Positions 1 to 13,111 of a stretch of 64,000 bases of DNA are shown here, piece after piece (the stretch's first letter is position 1; every line of letters begins with the position of its first letter). The notes under the pieces are model-generated. The model did no database searches. It saw nothing but the letters and a program-made list of their open reading frames with translations, and had not been told where the DNA came from. Origin of the DNA: Desulfatibacillum alkenivorans DSM 16219 (GTDB lineage Bacteria > Desulfobacterota > Desulfobacteria > Desulfobacterales > Desulfatibacillaceae). A program made the translations under genes and the position numbers. Location of the stretch: NCBI RefSeq assembly GCF_900142135.1, contig NZ_FQZU01000024.1, positions 28,211 to 92,210 on the forward strand, given 5' to 3'.

Positions 1-116
1 TCGGTCAATATGCCTGAGCCGACCTTGACCACCACCCGTTTGACGCAGGAGAAAAACTCCTTGCGATTGCCAGCGCCTGAAAATACAGCGCCATTATTAT
101 TGGCTTGGCCTTTCAT
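1..116 (-). CDS. proB: Glutamate 5-kinase, N-terminal part (cut by window edge)
   Basis: The first 38 codons of a minus-strand gene begin at an ATG at 116-114. After a short polar leader comes KRVVVKVGSGILT, the opening beta strand and glycine loop of the amino-acid kinase fold as found at the start of glutamate 5-kinase, which phosphorylates glutamate in the first step of proline synthesis. It lies 57 bases downstream of obgE on the same strand, a common order in this bacterial group. Only the N-terminus is visible, so the assignment rests on one motif plus gene order. Confidence 0.8.
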   Translation of the reverse strand, partial: MKGQANNNGAVFSGAGNRKEFFSCVKRVVVKVGSGILT

Positions 117-173
117 AATAAACCTGAATTCTATAGGAAATGATAAATAAAGCTGAATGCCGGCCTGAATAAA

Positions 174-1184
174 TCAGGATGGTCGGCGGCCCGGTTCGCG
201 GAGTTGGGCGAATATGGCTTCAATAAGTTCGTCCAGTCCCTCCCCTAATATAGCAGAAATCTGCAATACCTGCAGATTCCCACAAGATTGCTTAAAAAGG
301 CAAGCGCCTTCTTCAGCTTCGGGAAGGTCCATTTTATTTAAAACCACAATTTGGGGCTTTTCGCCCAGAGCCTGATCATAGGAACTGAGCTCCTTATTGA
401 TGGCCTGGTACGATGCCAAGGGGTCTTCGGCAGTCACCTGAGAGGCGTCGATGAGATGGATAAGAAGGCGGTTGCGCTCTATATGACGCAAAAACCGGTG
501 GCCAAGGCCTGCGCCCTGGGCTGCGCCTTCAATAAGGCCGGGGATATCGGCGATGACAACAGGCTCTCCGTAGGGATCCTGAAGCACTCCGAGACTGGGA
601 GCCAGGGTGGTGAACGGATAAGCGCCGATTTTGGGTCTTGCGGCCGTAAGGGCTGTGATGAGGCTGGATTTGCCTGCGTTGGGCAAGCCTACAAGGCCGA
701 CGTCCGCCAGGAGTTTGAGTTCCAGCTTAAGGGTTTTCTCCTCGCCTTCCTCGCCTTCCTGTGCGAACTTGGGGGCACGGTAGGTGGAGGAGGTAAAGTG
801 CTTGTTGCCTTTACCTCCCCTACCGCCGTGACAAACTATGCACCGTTCCTCTTCAGCAGAAAGATCCGCTATTATTTCGGATGTTTCCGCATCGCGGACA
901 ATCGTACCCACGGGCACTTCAATAAGGAGATCCTCCCCATTTTTTCCGTGTCGGTTGGCTCCACTGCCGTGTCCTCCACGTTGCGCCTGGAAACGATGTT
1001 TATAACGAAAATGATAGAGGGTGTGCTTGGCTCGCGTGGCTATAAGCACCACGTCTCCGCCTTTGCCTCCGTTGCCTCCGTCCGGTCCGCCCCTGGGGAT
1101 GAACCTTTCGCGCCGGAAGCTGACGCACCCTCTTCCGCCATCGCCTGATTGTACAAGCAAGGTGGCTTCGTCTACGAATTTCAC
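174..1184 (-). CDS. obgE: Obg/CgtA family ribosome-associated GTPase
   Basis: A 336-residue GTPase with the usual Obg layout. The N-terminal glycine-rich Obg fold covers about residues 1-158, with many GG pairs and GGRGGKGN. The G domain follows, with G1 [10 protein letters not shown]3 DIPGLIEGA and G4 NKMD. The family assists late 50S subunit assembly and couples growth to GTP level. Its ATG overlaps the rpmA stop (ATGA), so the two are translationally coupled in the L21-L27-Obg operon. The length is normal for the family without the optional C-terminal domain. Confidence 0.98.
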   Translation of the reverse strand: MKFVDEATLLVQSGDGGRGCVSFRRERFIPRGGPDGGNGGKGGDVVLIATRAKHTLYHFRYKHRFQAQRGGHGSGANRHGKNGEDLLIEVPVGTIVRDAETSEIIADLSAEEERCIVCHGGRGGKGNKHFTSSTYRAPKFAQEGEEGEEKTLKLELKLLADVGLVGLPNAGKSSLITALTAARPKIGAYPFTTLAPSLGVLQDPYGEPVVIADIPGLIEGAAQGAGLGHRFLRHIERNRLLIHLIDASQVTAEDPLASYQAINKELSSYDQALGEKPQIVVLNKMDLPEAEEGACLFKQSCGNLQVLQISAILGEGLDELIEAIFAQLREPGRRPS

Positions 1185-1435
1185 ACCGGGTATACGCTCA
1201 CTTTTTTCTTATCGCGGCCCTTGCGTTCGTAGGCGACTTTGCCATCGATGGTGGCGAACAAAGTGTAATCGCGGCCCATGCCCACGTTTTCGCCGGGATG
1301 AATTCTGGTGCCCACCTGGCGAACCAGGATGTTGCCGGCCCGAACGATTTCTCCGCCGTAGCGTTTTACGCCCCGGCGTTGGCCGTTACTATCCCTGCCG
1401 TTTCTTGAGCTACCGCCAGCTTTCTTATGTGCCAT
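1181..1435 (-). CDS. rpmA: 50S ribosomal protein L27
   Basis: An 84-residue protein starting [16 protein letters not shown], the diagnostic L27 N-terminus that reaches towards the peptidyl transferase centre. GLKRYGGE-type and RQxGTxIHPG motifs follow, here as VKRYGGE and [10 protein letters not shown]. There is no cleavable N-terminal extension of the kind seen in Firmicutes. It follows rplU by 22 bases and overlaps obgE by 4. Confidence 0.98.
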   Translation of the reverse strand: MAHKKAGGSSRNGRDSNGQRRGVKRYGGEIVRAGNILVRQVGTRIHPGENVGMGRDYTLFATIDGKVAYERKGRDKKKVSVYPV

Positions 1436-1457
1436 GACTCAATACTCCTGATATCGC

Positions 1458-1775
1458 TTAGGCTCCGGCCTCGATCTTGTTGATCTTGAGAGCCGTGAAA
1501 GGCTGCCGGTGACCTTGTTTTTTTCTATAGCCCTTGCGCCTTTTAAACCTGAAGACCAAGACCTTTTTGGCTTTGCCCTGTTCCACAATCTGGGCGTCTA
1601 CAGCCACATTTTCCACAGTGGGCTGACCCACCTTCACGTTTTCGCCGTCGGAAAAAAGCAGGACCTGGTCCAGGCGCACGGTGTCTCCGACCTCGCCGGG
1701 GAGTTTTTCCACCCGGACGATTTCGCCTTCACCTACTTTGTATTGTTTTCCGCCGGTAGCTATTACGGCATACAT
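1458..1775 (-). CDS. rplU: 50S ribosomal protein L21
   Basis: A 105-residue L21, beginning [18 protein letters not shown] and ending in the basic [16 protein letters not shown] segment that binds 23S rRNA. It is first in the rplU-rpmA-obgE-proB operon. An AAGGAGG ribosome binding site lies just upstream of the ATG, and a near-consensus sigma-70 promoter lies about 55 bases upstream. Confidence 0.98.
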   Translation of the reverse strand: MYAVIATGGKQYKVGEGEIVRVEKLPGEVGDTVRLDQVLLFSDGENVKVGQPTVENVAVDAQIVEQGKAKKVLVFRFKRRKGYRKKQGHRQPFTALKINKIEAGA

Positions 1776-1829
1776 TGTTATTTAAACCTCCTTGACATCA
1801 TTTCAAAAAACCGGTCAAGCAAAACCGAT

Positions 1830-1858
1830 CTTATAAAGACAAAAATCCGACCTGTCAA
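1830..1858 (-). promoter_or_regulatory. Sigma-70 promoter for rplU operon
   Basis: Read on the minus strand: TTGACA (1858-1853), a 17-base spacer and TATAAG (1835-1830). It sits between rng and rplU and points at rplU. The -35 is perfect and the -10 matches four of six positions. This suggests the ribosomal protein operon is transcribed separately from the upstream rng gene. Confidence 0.7.
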
Positions 1859-1869
1859 CGGAAAAAGAA

Positions 1870-3462
1870 TCAACCACCGGATATTGGGGCGGAGTCCATG
1901 AACTCCATAATCTCAAAACGTTCAATATGCAGGGCGGGATCCGCCTGAATTAAAATGGGCGTTTCAATCCGTTGCTCCAAGGAAAGAACGGTGGTGTTTT
2001 CCTCTTCCAATAAAAATCGGGCTATCTCCGGATGCGCCTTTACGGATATCCGGGATCCTTGGATATCGTAGGATTGGCGCAAAATTTCCCTGTAAATATT
2101 GTGGCAGATGCTCTTTTTGGAAAGGACGATGCCCTCTCCATCGCAATAAGCGCAAGGCTCTGACAACTGGCGATTGATGTTTTCCCGGGTCCGTTTCCGG
2201 GTCATTTGAATCAATCCCATTTCCGACATGGGCAGGACGTTGGTAGTGCTCCGGTCTTTTTTCAGGGTTTCCACCAGAACCTGATACACTTTGTCCCGGT
2301 CTTCCAGCTTTTCCATATCGATAAAATCAATGACGATGATTCCGCCGATATCCCTCAACCGCAACTGATAGGCGATTTCCTTCAGCGCCTCCAGGTTGGT
2401 CTTGAGGATGGTTTCGGAAAGATCCCCCTTGCCCACGTAACGGCCGGTGTTTACATCAATGGAAACCAGGGCTTCGGTCTCCTCGATCACTATGTAGCCG
2501 CCGGACTTGAGCCACACCTTTTTCCGGCCCAAGCGGGAAATGTCCCCTTCCAACTGATAGGCGTCGAAAATTGGCTCGCGGCGGTCGTAATACTGCACGG
2601 CGTCGCGCAATCCGGGCATGTTGGGCTCCAGAAAATCCTGGATTTCCCGATATCCTCTTTCCGAGTCGATCACCAGCCTGTCCACTTCCTTGGTGAACAG
2701 GTCCCTGACCGACCTCAGGCTGGCTGAAAGCTCCTGATGCAGCAAAGACGGGGCCGAGCACTGCCAATAGCGATGGACCACGCGTTTCCAGACCCTGGTG
2801 AGGAATTCCACCTCGTGGGTGAGTTTTTCAGGCCCTATTCCTTCGCACACGGTGCGCACGATGTAGCCAAAAGGCTCCTCCCGGGACTGCATCAGTTGCT
2901 CTTTTAAGCGGTTGCGCTCTCCGGAATCCGTGATGCGGCGGGACACCCCAATATGGTTGGTGGTGGGCATGAGCACCAAAAAGCGGCCGGGAATCGTGAT
3001 TCGGGAAGTGACTCTGGCGCCTTTTTTTCCAATGGGCGACTTGGCCACCTGCACCATGATCTCCTGGCCTTCCCGGATCATATCCTCAATACTGGGCCGA
3101 ATGCGGGGAGGCCTGATTATTCTGGCGGCCTCCTCGATTTCATCTTCCTCGTCCCCGGCGTCCAGCAGAATGACTTCCTGATCCTCCTCATCCTCTTCCT
3201 GCATGAGGGGGGAGCCGGTTTCATCCGAAGGAAAGTCCATGACCACGTCGTCAACATATATAAAGGCGGCCTGATCCAGACCTATATCCACAAAAGCGGC
3301 TTGCATGCCGGGCAAAACCCGCATGACCCTGCCCTTATATATATTGCTGACAATATCGGATTCTCCGGTGCGTTCGATATATAACTCGGCAAGAGCGCCG
3401 TCCTCCACCAGAGCCACCCTGGTTTCAAATCCGGCGTCATTAATTATCAGTTTTTTTTCCAT
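1870..3462 (-). CDS. rng: Ribonuclease G/E family endoribonuclease
   Basis: A 530-residue RNase G/E catalytic protein, used in rRNA maturation and mRNA decay. An S1-like RNA-binding segment lies near the N-terminus (about residues 35-150), interrupted by an acidic insert rich in D and E (about residues 75-112). The RNase H-like/DNase I-like core contains SIDVNTG and VIDFIDME with the metal-binding aspartates. The Zn-link motif CAYCDGEG occurs near residue 440. There is no long C-terminal degradosome scaffold, so it is closer to RNase G than to enterobacterial RNase E. It follows the radical SAM/DUF2344 gene by 27 bases, a conserved pairing. Confidence 0.95.
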   Translation of the reverse strand: MEKKLIINDAGFETRVALVEDGALAELYIERTGESDIVSNIYKGRVMRVLPGMQAAFVDIGLDQAAFIYVDDVVMDFPSDETGSPLMQEEDEEDQEVILLDAGDEEDEIEEAARIIRPPRIRPSIEDMIREGQEIMVQVAKSPIGKKGARVTSRITIPGRFLVLMPTTNHIGVSRRITDSGERNRLKEQLMQSREEPFGYIVRTVCEGIGPEKLTHEVEFLTRVWKRVVHRYWQCSAPSLLHQELSASLRSVRDLFTKEVDRLVIDSERGYREIQDFLEPNMPGLRDAVQYYDRREPIFDAYQLEGDISRLGRKKVWLKSGGYIVIEETEALVSIDVNTGRYVGKGDLSETILKTNLEALKEIAYQLRLRDIGGIIVIDFIDMEKLEDRDKVYQVLVETLKKDRSTTNVLPMSEMGLIQMTRKRTRENINRQLSEPCAYCDGEGIVLSKKSICHNIYREILRQSYDIQGSRISVKAHPEIARFLLEEENTTVLSLEQRIETPILIQADPALHIERFEIMEFMDSAPISGG

Positions 3463-3489
3463 TGCATTTTTACCCCTTATTGCTAAGGG

Positions 3490-5979
3490 TCAACTCCCTG
3501 CGTTGGGTGCGGGCTGCTTAACCACGCGGCATCCCGCCAACGATTCGGGAGAGAGTCCCAATATATGACCGAGAATCTCCATGGGCCGGATGCTCTTTCC
3601 CGGAATATTTTTTACAGACAAGAAAAAGGCTCCATCCCCCATTGATTGTATTTCAACCAATTGGGCCAGATCAAGCTCCCATTGCTTTCCCTTATGATTC
3701 GTATGCGTTACTATATACTCTTTCGCCTCGTTAAAGACCATTATTTTTTCATCGTGCTCCGGTTCGAGCCTGACCTTGTAATATATAACGTCCGGCTCTC
3801 CCGCCCTGGCCCCTTTGGTAAAGGGTTCGCACCGGAACACTTCCAAACCCTCGGGCAAGCGCCCTTCAAGGCGTTCCAACATGTACTCGGGCTGAAAACG
3901 GCTGTCTACCGTTATGACGAAATTTTCTTCCAGGCTTTCCATTCCCACCGGCAAGGCCTGAGAAAACGAGACCTTGGGCATGGGATGGAATCCCTTGGAA
4001 TACATCATGGGAATGCGCGCTCTCCGCAAGGCTCTGTGGACCTGGCTGATCATTTCCAAATGGCCCAGGTGGCGGGCTTCATCCGTTTTGGAATAATAAA
4101 CCATCAGCTTCCTGTAGTTTATATTTTCCGAGCCCTCCCCGGATTCCTGGTTTTCGATTTTTTCAGGATTTTTTGAAAATATGGGCTGTATATTGGAAAA
4201 ATCGCACACCCCGCAGGCTGAGCAGGTTTCCTTGCTGCAGCCCGGGGTTTTTTCCACGTTCAGGGCCTTTTGCAACTCTTTTTGAAGGAATTTCTTCGTG
4301 GCGCCCATGTCTATATGATCCCAGGGCAAAGGCTCCTCCGTCCGTTTGCCGCCGATGTAGTCATCCGGATTGATGCCGCTGGATTCCATGAGTTCCCGCC
4401 AAAGATGAAAATCAAAATGATCGGACCAACCGTCAAACCGGGCGCCTTTATTCCAGGCGTCGACCAGCAAGGGGGCCAGTTTTCGGTCCCCGCGGGAAAA
4501 TACCCCTTCAATAACGCTGACCTGGGGATTTTGCCATTTTGTTTTAACGCCGGGCCGTTTAAGCCTGTCTTTGATGTAATCCAGGCGCTCCCAAGCCTCA
4601 TCAATGGAAATCTGGCGAGCCCATTGAAAAGGAGTGTGCGGCTTAGGCACAAAAACCCCAATGCTTGCGGTGATGTCGGCTTTCTTTCCGGCCAAATCCT
4701 TTAATTTGTGCACCAGGTCCACGATGCCTTGGACGTCTTCCTGGGTTTCCGTGGGAAGGCCTATCATGAAATACAGCTTAATCAGCTTCCACCCCATATA
4801 GAAAGCGTCGGAAACGGTTTGAATGATTTCCTCTTCGCTGATATTTTTATTGATGACGTCCCGCAAGCGCTGGGTTCCGGCTTCCGGCGCTATGGTAAAT
4901 CCTGTCTTACGGACCTTTTTGATCTCTTCCATCAGAGGCCGGGTAAGGGTTCCTGCACGCATGGACGGGAAAGAAACCGCCACTTGCTGCTTGCTGAATT
5001 CCTTCATGATCCCGCTCATGAGCCAATCCAGACAGGAATAATCCCCCACGCTTAAAGACAGGAGGGATATGTCCTCATATCCGGTTTGGGTCAGGGATTT
5101 TCGGGCATACTCCATAAGGTTTTCCGGCGTTCTCTCCCGCACCGGGCGGTAAATCATCCCGGCCTGGCAAAACCGGCATCCTCTGCCGCATCCCCGGGAA
5201 ATTTCCAGGCGCAGCCGGTCATGCACCGGATTGGAATAAGGAACGATGGGATCAATAGGGAAATGCGTTGCATTTAAATCCGGAATAATCGTTCGTTTAA
5301 CGGAGCCTTGCTTGCCGGGTTTGGGAGAAAGTTTTCCTGATGCTGCGTCAAACTCAAAATGGGAAGGAACGTAGACTCCGCGGATTTCGGCCAGTTTATC
5401 CAGAAGATCGCTTTTTACAGGATTTTCCTGATTTTTCCATTCCAGCCAGGCGTCGGCCATTTCCAGGACCGCCTCTTCTCCATCTCCAATCAATATGGCG
5501 TCAAAGAAATCGGCAATCGGCTCCGGATTGCAGGCGCAGGGACCTCCACCTATAATCAGGGGGTGATTTTCGCCGCGATCTTTGGAATAAAACGGAATGC
5601 CTGACAGATTTAACATAGTGAGCATATTGGTGTAATTAAGCTCATAAAGCAGGCTGATTCCCATCCAGTCGAAATCCCTTAAAGGACGATGGCTTTCCAG
5701 AGTGAAGAGATCGATTTTTTCTTCGCCAAGCAGTTTTTCAAGGTCGTCGTCAGGCGCGTAAACCCTTTCGGCCAGGATGTCTTCCCTGCCGTTTAAAATG
5801 CTGTACAGAATCTGAATTCCGAAATGGGAGGTTCCAATCTCATAAAGATCGGGAAAAGCCAGTGCGACCTGCAGTTTAACCTCATCAGGCGATTTATGGA
5901 CGGAATTGATTTCAGTTCCCAGGTATCTTCCGGGCCTGCGGACCCGGGTCAATATTTTGTCTTTTTCCAGTTTATTCAT
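3490..5979 (-). CDS. TIGR03960-type radical SAM protein fused to DUF2344
   Basis: An 829-residue protein of two fused parts. The first ~600 residues are a B12-binding-like N-terminus followed by a radical SAM core with CGRGCRFC (CxxxCxxC, about residue 250). After a cysteine-rich linker (CSKETCSACGVCDF, about residue 600), the last ~200 residues form the DUF2344 domain (TIGR03936), starting around LMVYYSKTDEARHLGHLE. The family is usually found beside rng, rplU, rpmA and obgE, as here. A role in rRNA or tRNA modification has been suggested from that context, but I know of no proven substrate. Many bacteria encode the two parts separately; here they are one chain. Confidence 0.93.
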   Translation of the reverse strand: MNKLEKDKILTRVRRPGRYLGTEINSVHKSPDEVKLQVALAFPDLYEIGTSHFGIQILYSILNGREDILAERVYAPDDDLEKLLGEEKIDLFTLESHRPLRDFDWMGISLLYELNYTNMLTMLNLSGIPFYSKDRGENHPLIIGGGPCACNPEPIADFFDAILIGDGEEAVLEMADAWLEWKNQENPVKSDLLDKLAEIRGVYVPSHFEFDAASGKLSPKPGKQGSVKRTIIPDLNATHFPIDPIVPYSNPVHDRLRLEISRGCGRGCRFCQAGMIYRPVRERTPENLMEYARKSLTQTGYEDISLLSLSVGDYSCLDWLMSGIMKEFSKQQVAVSFPSMRAGTLTRPLMEEIKKVRKTGFTIAPEAGTQRLRDVINKNISEEEIIQTVSDAFYMGWKLIKLYFMIGLPTETQEDVQGIVDLVHKLKDLAGKKADITASIGVFVPKPHTPFQWARQISIDEAWERLDYIKDRLKRPGVKTKWQNPQVSVIEGVFSRGDRKLAPLLVDAWNKGARFDGWSDHFDFHLWRELMESSGINPDDYIGGKRTEEPLPWDHIDMGATKKFLQKELQKALNVEKTPGCSKETCSACGVCDFSNIQPIFSKNPEKIENQESGEGSENINYRKLMVYYSKTDEARHLGHLEMISQVHRALRRARIPMMYSKGFHPMPKVSFSQALPVGMESLEENFVITVDSRFQPEYMLERLEGRLPEGLEVFRCEPFTKGARAGEPDVIYYKVRLEPEHDEKIMVFNEAKEYIVTHTNHKGKQWELDLAQLVEIQSMGDGAFFLSVKNIPGKSIRPMEILGHILGLSPESLAGCRVVKQPAPNAGS

Positions 5980-6028
5980 AGCAGCTGACGCTAATACTGC
6001 GTCCGATTTTCCCCCTAAAACAGGGATC

Positions 6029-6082
6029 TAAAAAATTACATTGGGGGAGACTCAATAAAAATGAGTTCTCCCCCAAAAAATT
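6029..6082 (-). terminator. Intrinsic terminator after gyrB
   Basis: A near-perfect stem (TTGGGGGAGA at 6041-6050 with TCTCCCCC at 6067-6074, plus CTCA/TGAG inside) is flanked by A/T runs on both sides. On the minus strand it follows the gyrB stop and ends in a T-rich run (6031-6036). It separates gyrB from the next minus-strand gene. Confidence 0.8.
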
Positions 6083-6106
6083 AATCAAGCGGAATTTCAC
6101 CTGCAA

Positions 6107-9680
<3,574 letters not shown>

Positions 9681-9901
9681 GGCGTTCTCCAGAGTGATAT
9701 TATTTTAGTTTATTCTAAAAACTTCATAATAAATATAAGGATATTTCATATCTTCAAAAAAAGCAATAGGTCTTTAAAATAATTGAAAATAAATTTTTGA
9801 AAATATGTCGACATCCTTGTGAATCAGGCGCTGAAAAATAGGGGCTTTTGAACAGGATTTTTTTCTTTGTTAATAAGTCCCGATTAATCGTCAATTTTGC
9901 C

Positions 9902-9941
9902 GTCCTGGATTTAAACAGCCCGCCGCCGCCAAATCCAGGAC
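9902..9941. repeat. Inverted repeat in the dnaN/DUF4301 gap
   Basis: The arms GTCCTGGATTT and AAATCCAGGAC are perfect 11-base complements around an 18-base GC-rich loop. The hairpin lies just beyond the DUF4301 stop codon. A short TTTT follows on the plus strand only, so it may be a weak terminator or an mRNA 3' stabiliser. I see no other gene or DnaA-box cluster in 9681-9970. Confidence 0.5.
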
Positions 9942-9970
9942 CTTTTACCATAGCATAAGATAAGAAAAAA

Positions 9971-11539
9971 TCATACCTGATGGGACGGAAGAAGAAGGTC
10001 ATTGACGGTTTTTACCGGATTAAAGGCGGCTTTGGACACTTCCACGAAAACCGTGTTCCAGCCCGACATGGATCCGTTCCACAAACCAGGGCGTTCCAGA
10101 GCCCTTAAGGGCCGGCCCTCCAGGGATTTTTCCGAAATAAAAACCGCGTCATTATCCACAAAGTCGGTCAGGTCAAATTTGTTTCCCTGATAATCCGTAA
10201 CTCCGACGACCACATCCACGGGGTTGAAATGGGTGGACGACGAAAAAATATCCGTGGATTTTTGGGATTCCTTGTTGATCTGGGCGCTTTCCACGATTTG
10301 GATGGTCGTGGCGCCGTCGCTTCCACGCACCCAAAAAGGGGCGCCGCCCGGATCGCCTTCGTTTTTAACCATGCCGCAAATCCTGACCGGCCGGTTAAGC
10401 AGCTTAAGAACAGTTTCTCTGGTTGCTTCGGGAGTCAGGCCGTGAAAATGGGATTTCAGGCCGAATAAGTCCGAGACAAAGTCCACGGCTTCGTTAAGCA
10501 TGGTAAAATTCGCGTCCTCCCGGGAAAGCATTCGGATGTACTTGAAAGTCCGGTCCTGGAGAAAGACCATAAAACCGCCCAAAGCCTTTTTCCACCGGGA
10601 TCTTTCGGCCTTCAGGCGGTCGGGAACGACGTTGTCTATATTATTAATAAAGATGATATCGTAATTCAAGGTATTGAGATTTTCCAACAAAGCGCCGTGT
10701 CCGCCCGGCCTGAAAAGAATTTTACCGTCATCCGTTCGGAAGGGAATATTATCAGGCGTCACGGCTATGGTGTCCGTGGACGGGGATTGGACGGAGAAAT
10801 CCACCAGATATTCCACGCCGATAAAGTTTTCATAGGCCCTTTTCAGGGCTTCGAACTTGTCTTTAAAATTTTCCAACTGGCTTTGGCTGACCGTATAGTG
10901 AATATGGCAAAAGTGCCCCTGGCTTCTGCCGTATTGGGCGGACTCCACCAGATGTTCTTCAAAGGGGCTTCTCATAAACTCGCCGTAGCGATGGAATTTA
11001 ATAAGCCCCTTCGGAAACAGGGAGTATCCAAGACCGGAGGCGTCCAGCACCGCGTTTATGATTTCCAGGCATTCTTCGTTGGAATGCCCCGAAGGAACCT
11101 CCTTTTTATTTACGGAAAATAACCTATGAATCAGCGGGTAAAAGGCGAATTTTCTCAGATTGGAGACAAACCGCAGAATAAAAAGCGCTGTGGGATCCTT
11201 TTCTTTGGCTGCGTCCTCCAAAGCCGGGGCGGTTCCCCTCATTTGCATTTCACGCCAGGCGAACAACTCCTTGAACATCCTGGTGGAAGCTCCTGATGCC
11301 GGGATAAACTTAGCTATGGAGCGGTCCTGCAGGGCTTTATCATAAATTTGTACGAAATGTTCGACCTGGCCGGGCTCTAAAATCCTGATGCCGTCGCCGG
11401 CCGTGCAGGGCTTGACAATATCCAGATAATTAGGCCCTTTCTCAAAGATGGAAAGCTGCCTTTCCATTTCCTCCAAAGAAACGTTTCTATCCTGAAATTG
11501 TTGAAGATCCTCTTTGGTAAATTGACTCATCCCGGACAT
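9971..11539 (-). CDS. DUF4301 family protein
   Basis: A 522-residue protein that I recognise as the DUF4301 family from its overall pattern, including IPASGASTRMFKELF near residue 80. That segment resembles a nucleotidyltransferase/kinase-like phosphate-binding stretch. The middle contains PFRTDDGKILFRPGGHGALLENLN, and later come GMVKNEGDPGGAPFWV and HFNPVDVVVGVTDYQG. No signal peptide or membrane segment is seen, so it should be cytoplasmic. The ATG has AAGGA six bases upstream. It is transcribed divergently from the glycosyltransferase gene. The biochemical function of the family is not established; a sugar-nucleotide role is only suggested by the fold-like motif. Confidence 0.8.
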   Translation of the reverse strand: MSGMSQFTKEDLQQFQDRNVSLEEMERQLSIFEKGPNYLDIVKPCTAGDGIRILEPGQVEHFVQIYDKALQDRSIAKFIPASGASTRMFKELFAWREMQMRGTAPALEDAAKEKDPTALFILRFVSNLRKFAFYPLIHRLFSVNKKEVPSGHSNEECLEIINAVLDASGLGYSLFPKGLIKFHRYGEFMRSPFEEHLVESAQYGRSQGHFCHIHYTVSQSQLENFKDKFEALKRAYENFIGVEYLVDFSVQSPSTDTIAVTPDNIPFRTDDGKILFRPGGHGALLENLNTLNYDIIFINNIDNVVPDRLKAERSRWKKALGGFMVFLQDRTFKYIRMLSREDANFTMLNEAVDFVSDLFGLKSHFHGLTPEATRETVLKLLNRPVRICGMVKNEGDPGGAPFWVRGSDGATTIQIVESAQINKESQKSTDIFSSSTHFNPVDVVVGVTDYQGNKFDLTDFVDNDAVFISEKSLEGRPLRALERPGLWNGSMSGWNTVFVEVSKAAFNPVKTVNDLLLPSHQV

Positions 11540-11637
11540 CCCGATCCTTTCCCTGGGTACAGGCTGTTTTTTAATGATTATACGCTATGTGTATATCATA
11601 AAGGTCTTTTCCAGCCAATAAAAACCGGCCTCAAAAT

Positions 11638-11666
11638 TTGACACCGATAGAGTTGTTCATATATTA
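11638..11666 (+). promoter_or_regulatory. Sigma-70 promoter for the glycosyltransferase operon
   Basis: TTGACA at 11638-11643 is followed by a 16-17 base spacer and TATATT (11660-11665). It lies about 75-110 bases upstream of the glycosyltransferase gene and faces it. A nearly palindromic stretch, ATGATTATAC ... GTATATCAT (11574-11600), sits just upstream and could be an operator. Confidence 0.65.
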
Positions 11667-11773
11667 TTAGGTATATGATACTTAAATATATATGTTAGAA
11701 TTTCAGACTGTTAATAAAATATTAACAAAGGAGGCGCCTTATTTCCGGTTATACTCAGACGCATAAGAATGTC

Positions 11774-13111
11774 ATGACCCTTGAAATCCTGGGGAAACAA
11801 GACCGCACCAAACTAAAGGGGCAATTGCGTTACGCGGCCAGAACCAAGAAGCCGGTGCTGGTAATGCCCTGTTTGGCCACTGAGTACACCCTGCCTGAAA
11901 ATCGACCGGTATTTGAAAATATTCTGGAAAATTTACGGCAGGTTAAATATCTACATAAGGTTATTTTCGGCCTGGACGCGGCCAGCTTGGAAGACGCCAT
12001 GCTGCTTCGGGATCTTATCAGGCAATATGAGATCAAGGATGCGTTTATCCAATGGAATTCCGGGCCGGTTTTTTCCAAAATTTATGACGAACTGAACGAG
12101 GCGGGATTCGGCCTGACCGAACCGGGCAAGGGAAAAAACATGTTCCTGAGCTTTGGGTTATCCCTTGCCTTGGGCTCCGCTTCCACGGCTTTGGTGGATG
12201 CAGATATCAGGAGCTTCAGCAGGGTGCAGTTGGATCGCCTGTTATATCCTCTTGTGGTTCTGGATTTTGATTTTTCCAAAGCCTTTTACACAAGAATCTC
12301 CGAAAGAAAGCTTTTTGGCCGCGTAACCCGATTGATGCTCAAACCCCTGCTTACCGCCTTAAAACGCCGGTTTGTGGAATATAAAGAATATAAAATGCTG
12401 GGTTTGATTGATTTTTTGATACAGTTTAAATACCAGCTTTCCGGGGAAGTGGCCTTTGAGCGGGACCTGCTCAGAAAAATGCGTTTCGCAACCAATTGGG
12501 GAGTGGAAATATTCACTCTGATAGAAGTATATAGAAAAGCGGCCGCGCCGGCCCAGGTGGAGTTTTCGGACGAAGCCTTTGACCACAAGCATCAGATTGA
12601 GTCGCCGACAGATTCGAGCAAAGGCCTGAACAAGATGGCCATAGACATTGTGACCACTCTGATGAACGCTATTGTCAGGGAGGAAGGGCTTGAAATCACG
12701 GATACTTTTTTTCGCGACATAGCCACGACCTACCAGGCGGTGGCCGAAACCAGCATTAAAAACTATTCGTATCTCTCTCGTTTTAACAACCTGATATACG
12801 ACAGGGACCATGAGGAGTTCCTGGTTAAAGAGGTTTTTAAAAATTCTATTCTTCAGGCGGGCGAAATCCTGACCGCCAGATCGCGGGTGGCTGAAAATTT
12901 CCTGAAGGTGGTGCATACTTTTCCGGAATTCAAGCCCTTTTTGGAATCCGGCCTGGCCGACGCCATTCTTTCCATAGAATCCAAATTGGACAGGAGCATC
13001 TTTGAAATTCCCCAAACGGTTTCCTGGGAAAGAGTTGAGACAAAAATACCTGATATTTATAATAAATTAAGGATAGCCATAAAAGAAGAGAGAGCCTTCT
13101 TTGAGTTATGA
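11774..13111 (+). CDS. Glucosyl-3-phosphoglycerate synthase-like glycosyltransferase (GT81-like)
   Basis: A 445-residue GT-A type glycosyltransferase. GKNMFLSFGLSLALGSAS is followed by the metal-binding DAD of LVDADIRSF (about residue 139). A later stretch, GRVTRLMLKPLL ... YQLSGEVAFERDLL ... NWGVEIFTLI, follows the pattern of GpgS enzymes, which transfer glucose from NDP-glucose to 3-phosphoglycerate. It overlaps by 11 bases the next gene, a phosphatase of the matching type, which supports a compatible-solute pathway. The ATG at 11774 has no clear ribosome binding site. An AAAGGAGG at 11727-11734 is ideally placed for an in-frame ATT at 11741, which would add 11 residues. Whether the acceptor sugar is glucose or mannose is not decided by the sequence. 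Confidence 0.8.
   Translation: MTLEILGKQDRTKLKGQLRYAARTKKPVLVMPCLATEYTLPENRPVFENILENLRQVKYLHKVIFGLDAASLEDAMLLRDLIRQYEIKDAFIQWNSGPVFSKIYDELNEAGFGLTEPGKGKNMFLSFGLSLALGSASTALVDADIRSFSRVQLDRLLYPLVVLDFDFSKAFYTRISERKLFGRVTRLMLKPLLTALKRRFVEYKEYKMLGLIDFLIQFKYQLSGEVAFERDLLRKMRFATNWGVEIFTLIEVYRKAAAPAQVEFSDEAFDHKHQIESPTDSSKGLNKMAIDIVTTLMNAIVREEGLEITDTFFRDIATTYQAVAETSIKNYSYLSRFNNLIYDRDHEEFLVKEVFKNSILQAGEILTARSRVAENFLKVVHTFPEFKPFLESGLADAILSIESKLDRSIFEIPQTVSWERVETKIPDIYNKLRIAIKEERAFFEL

Noticed and set aside
9681..9970. Possible replication origin next to dnaN
   Set aside because: No cluster of DnaA boxes is present. A single TTATCCACA occurs at 10152-10160 inside the DUF4301 gene, which is expected by chance; dnaA is not adjacent.
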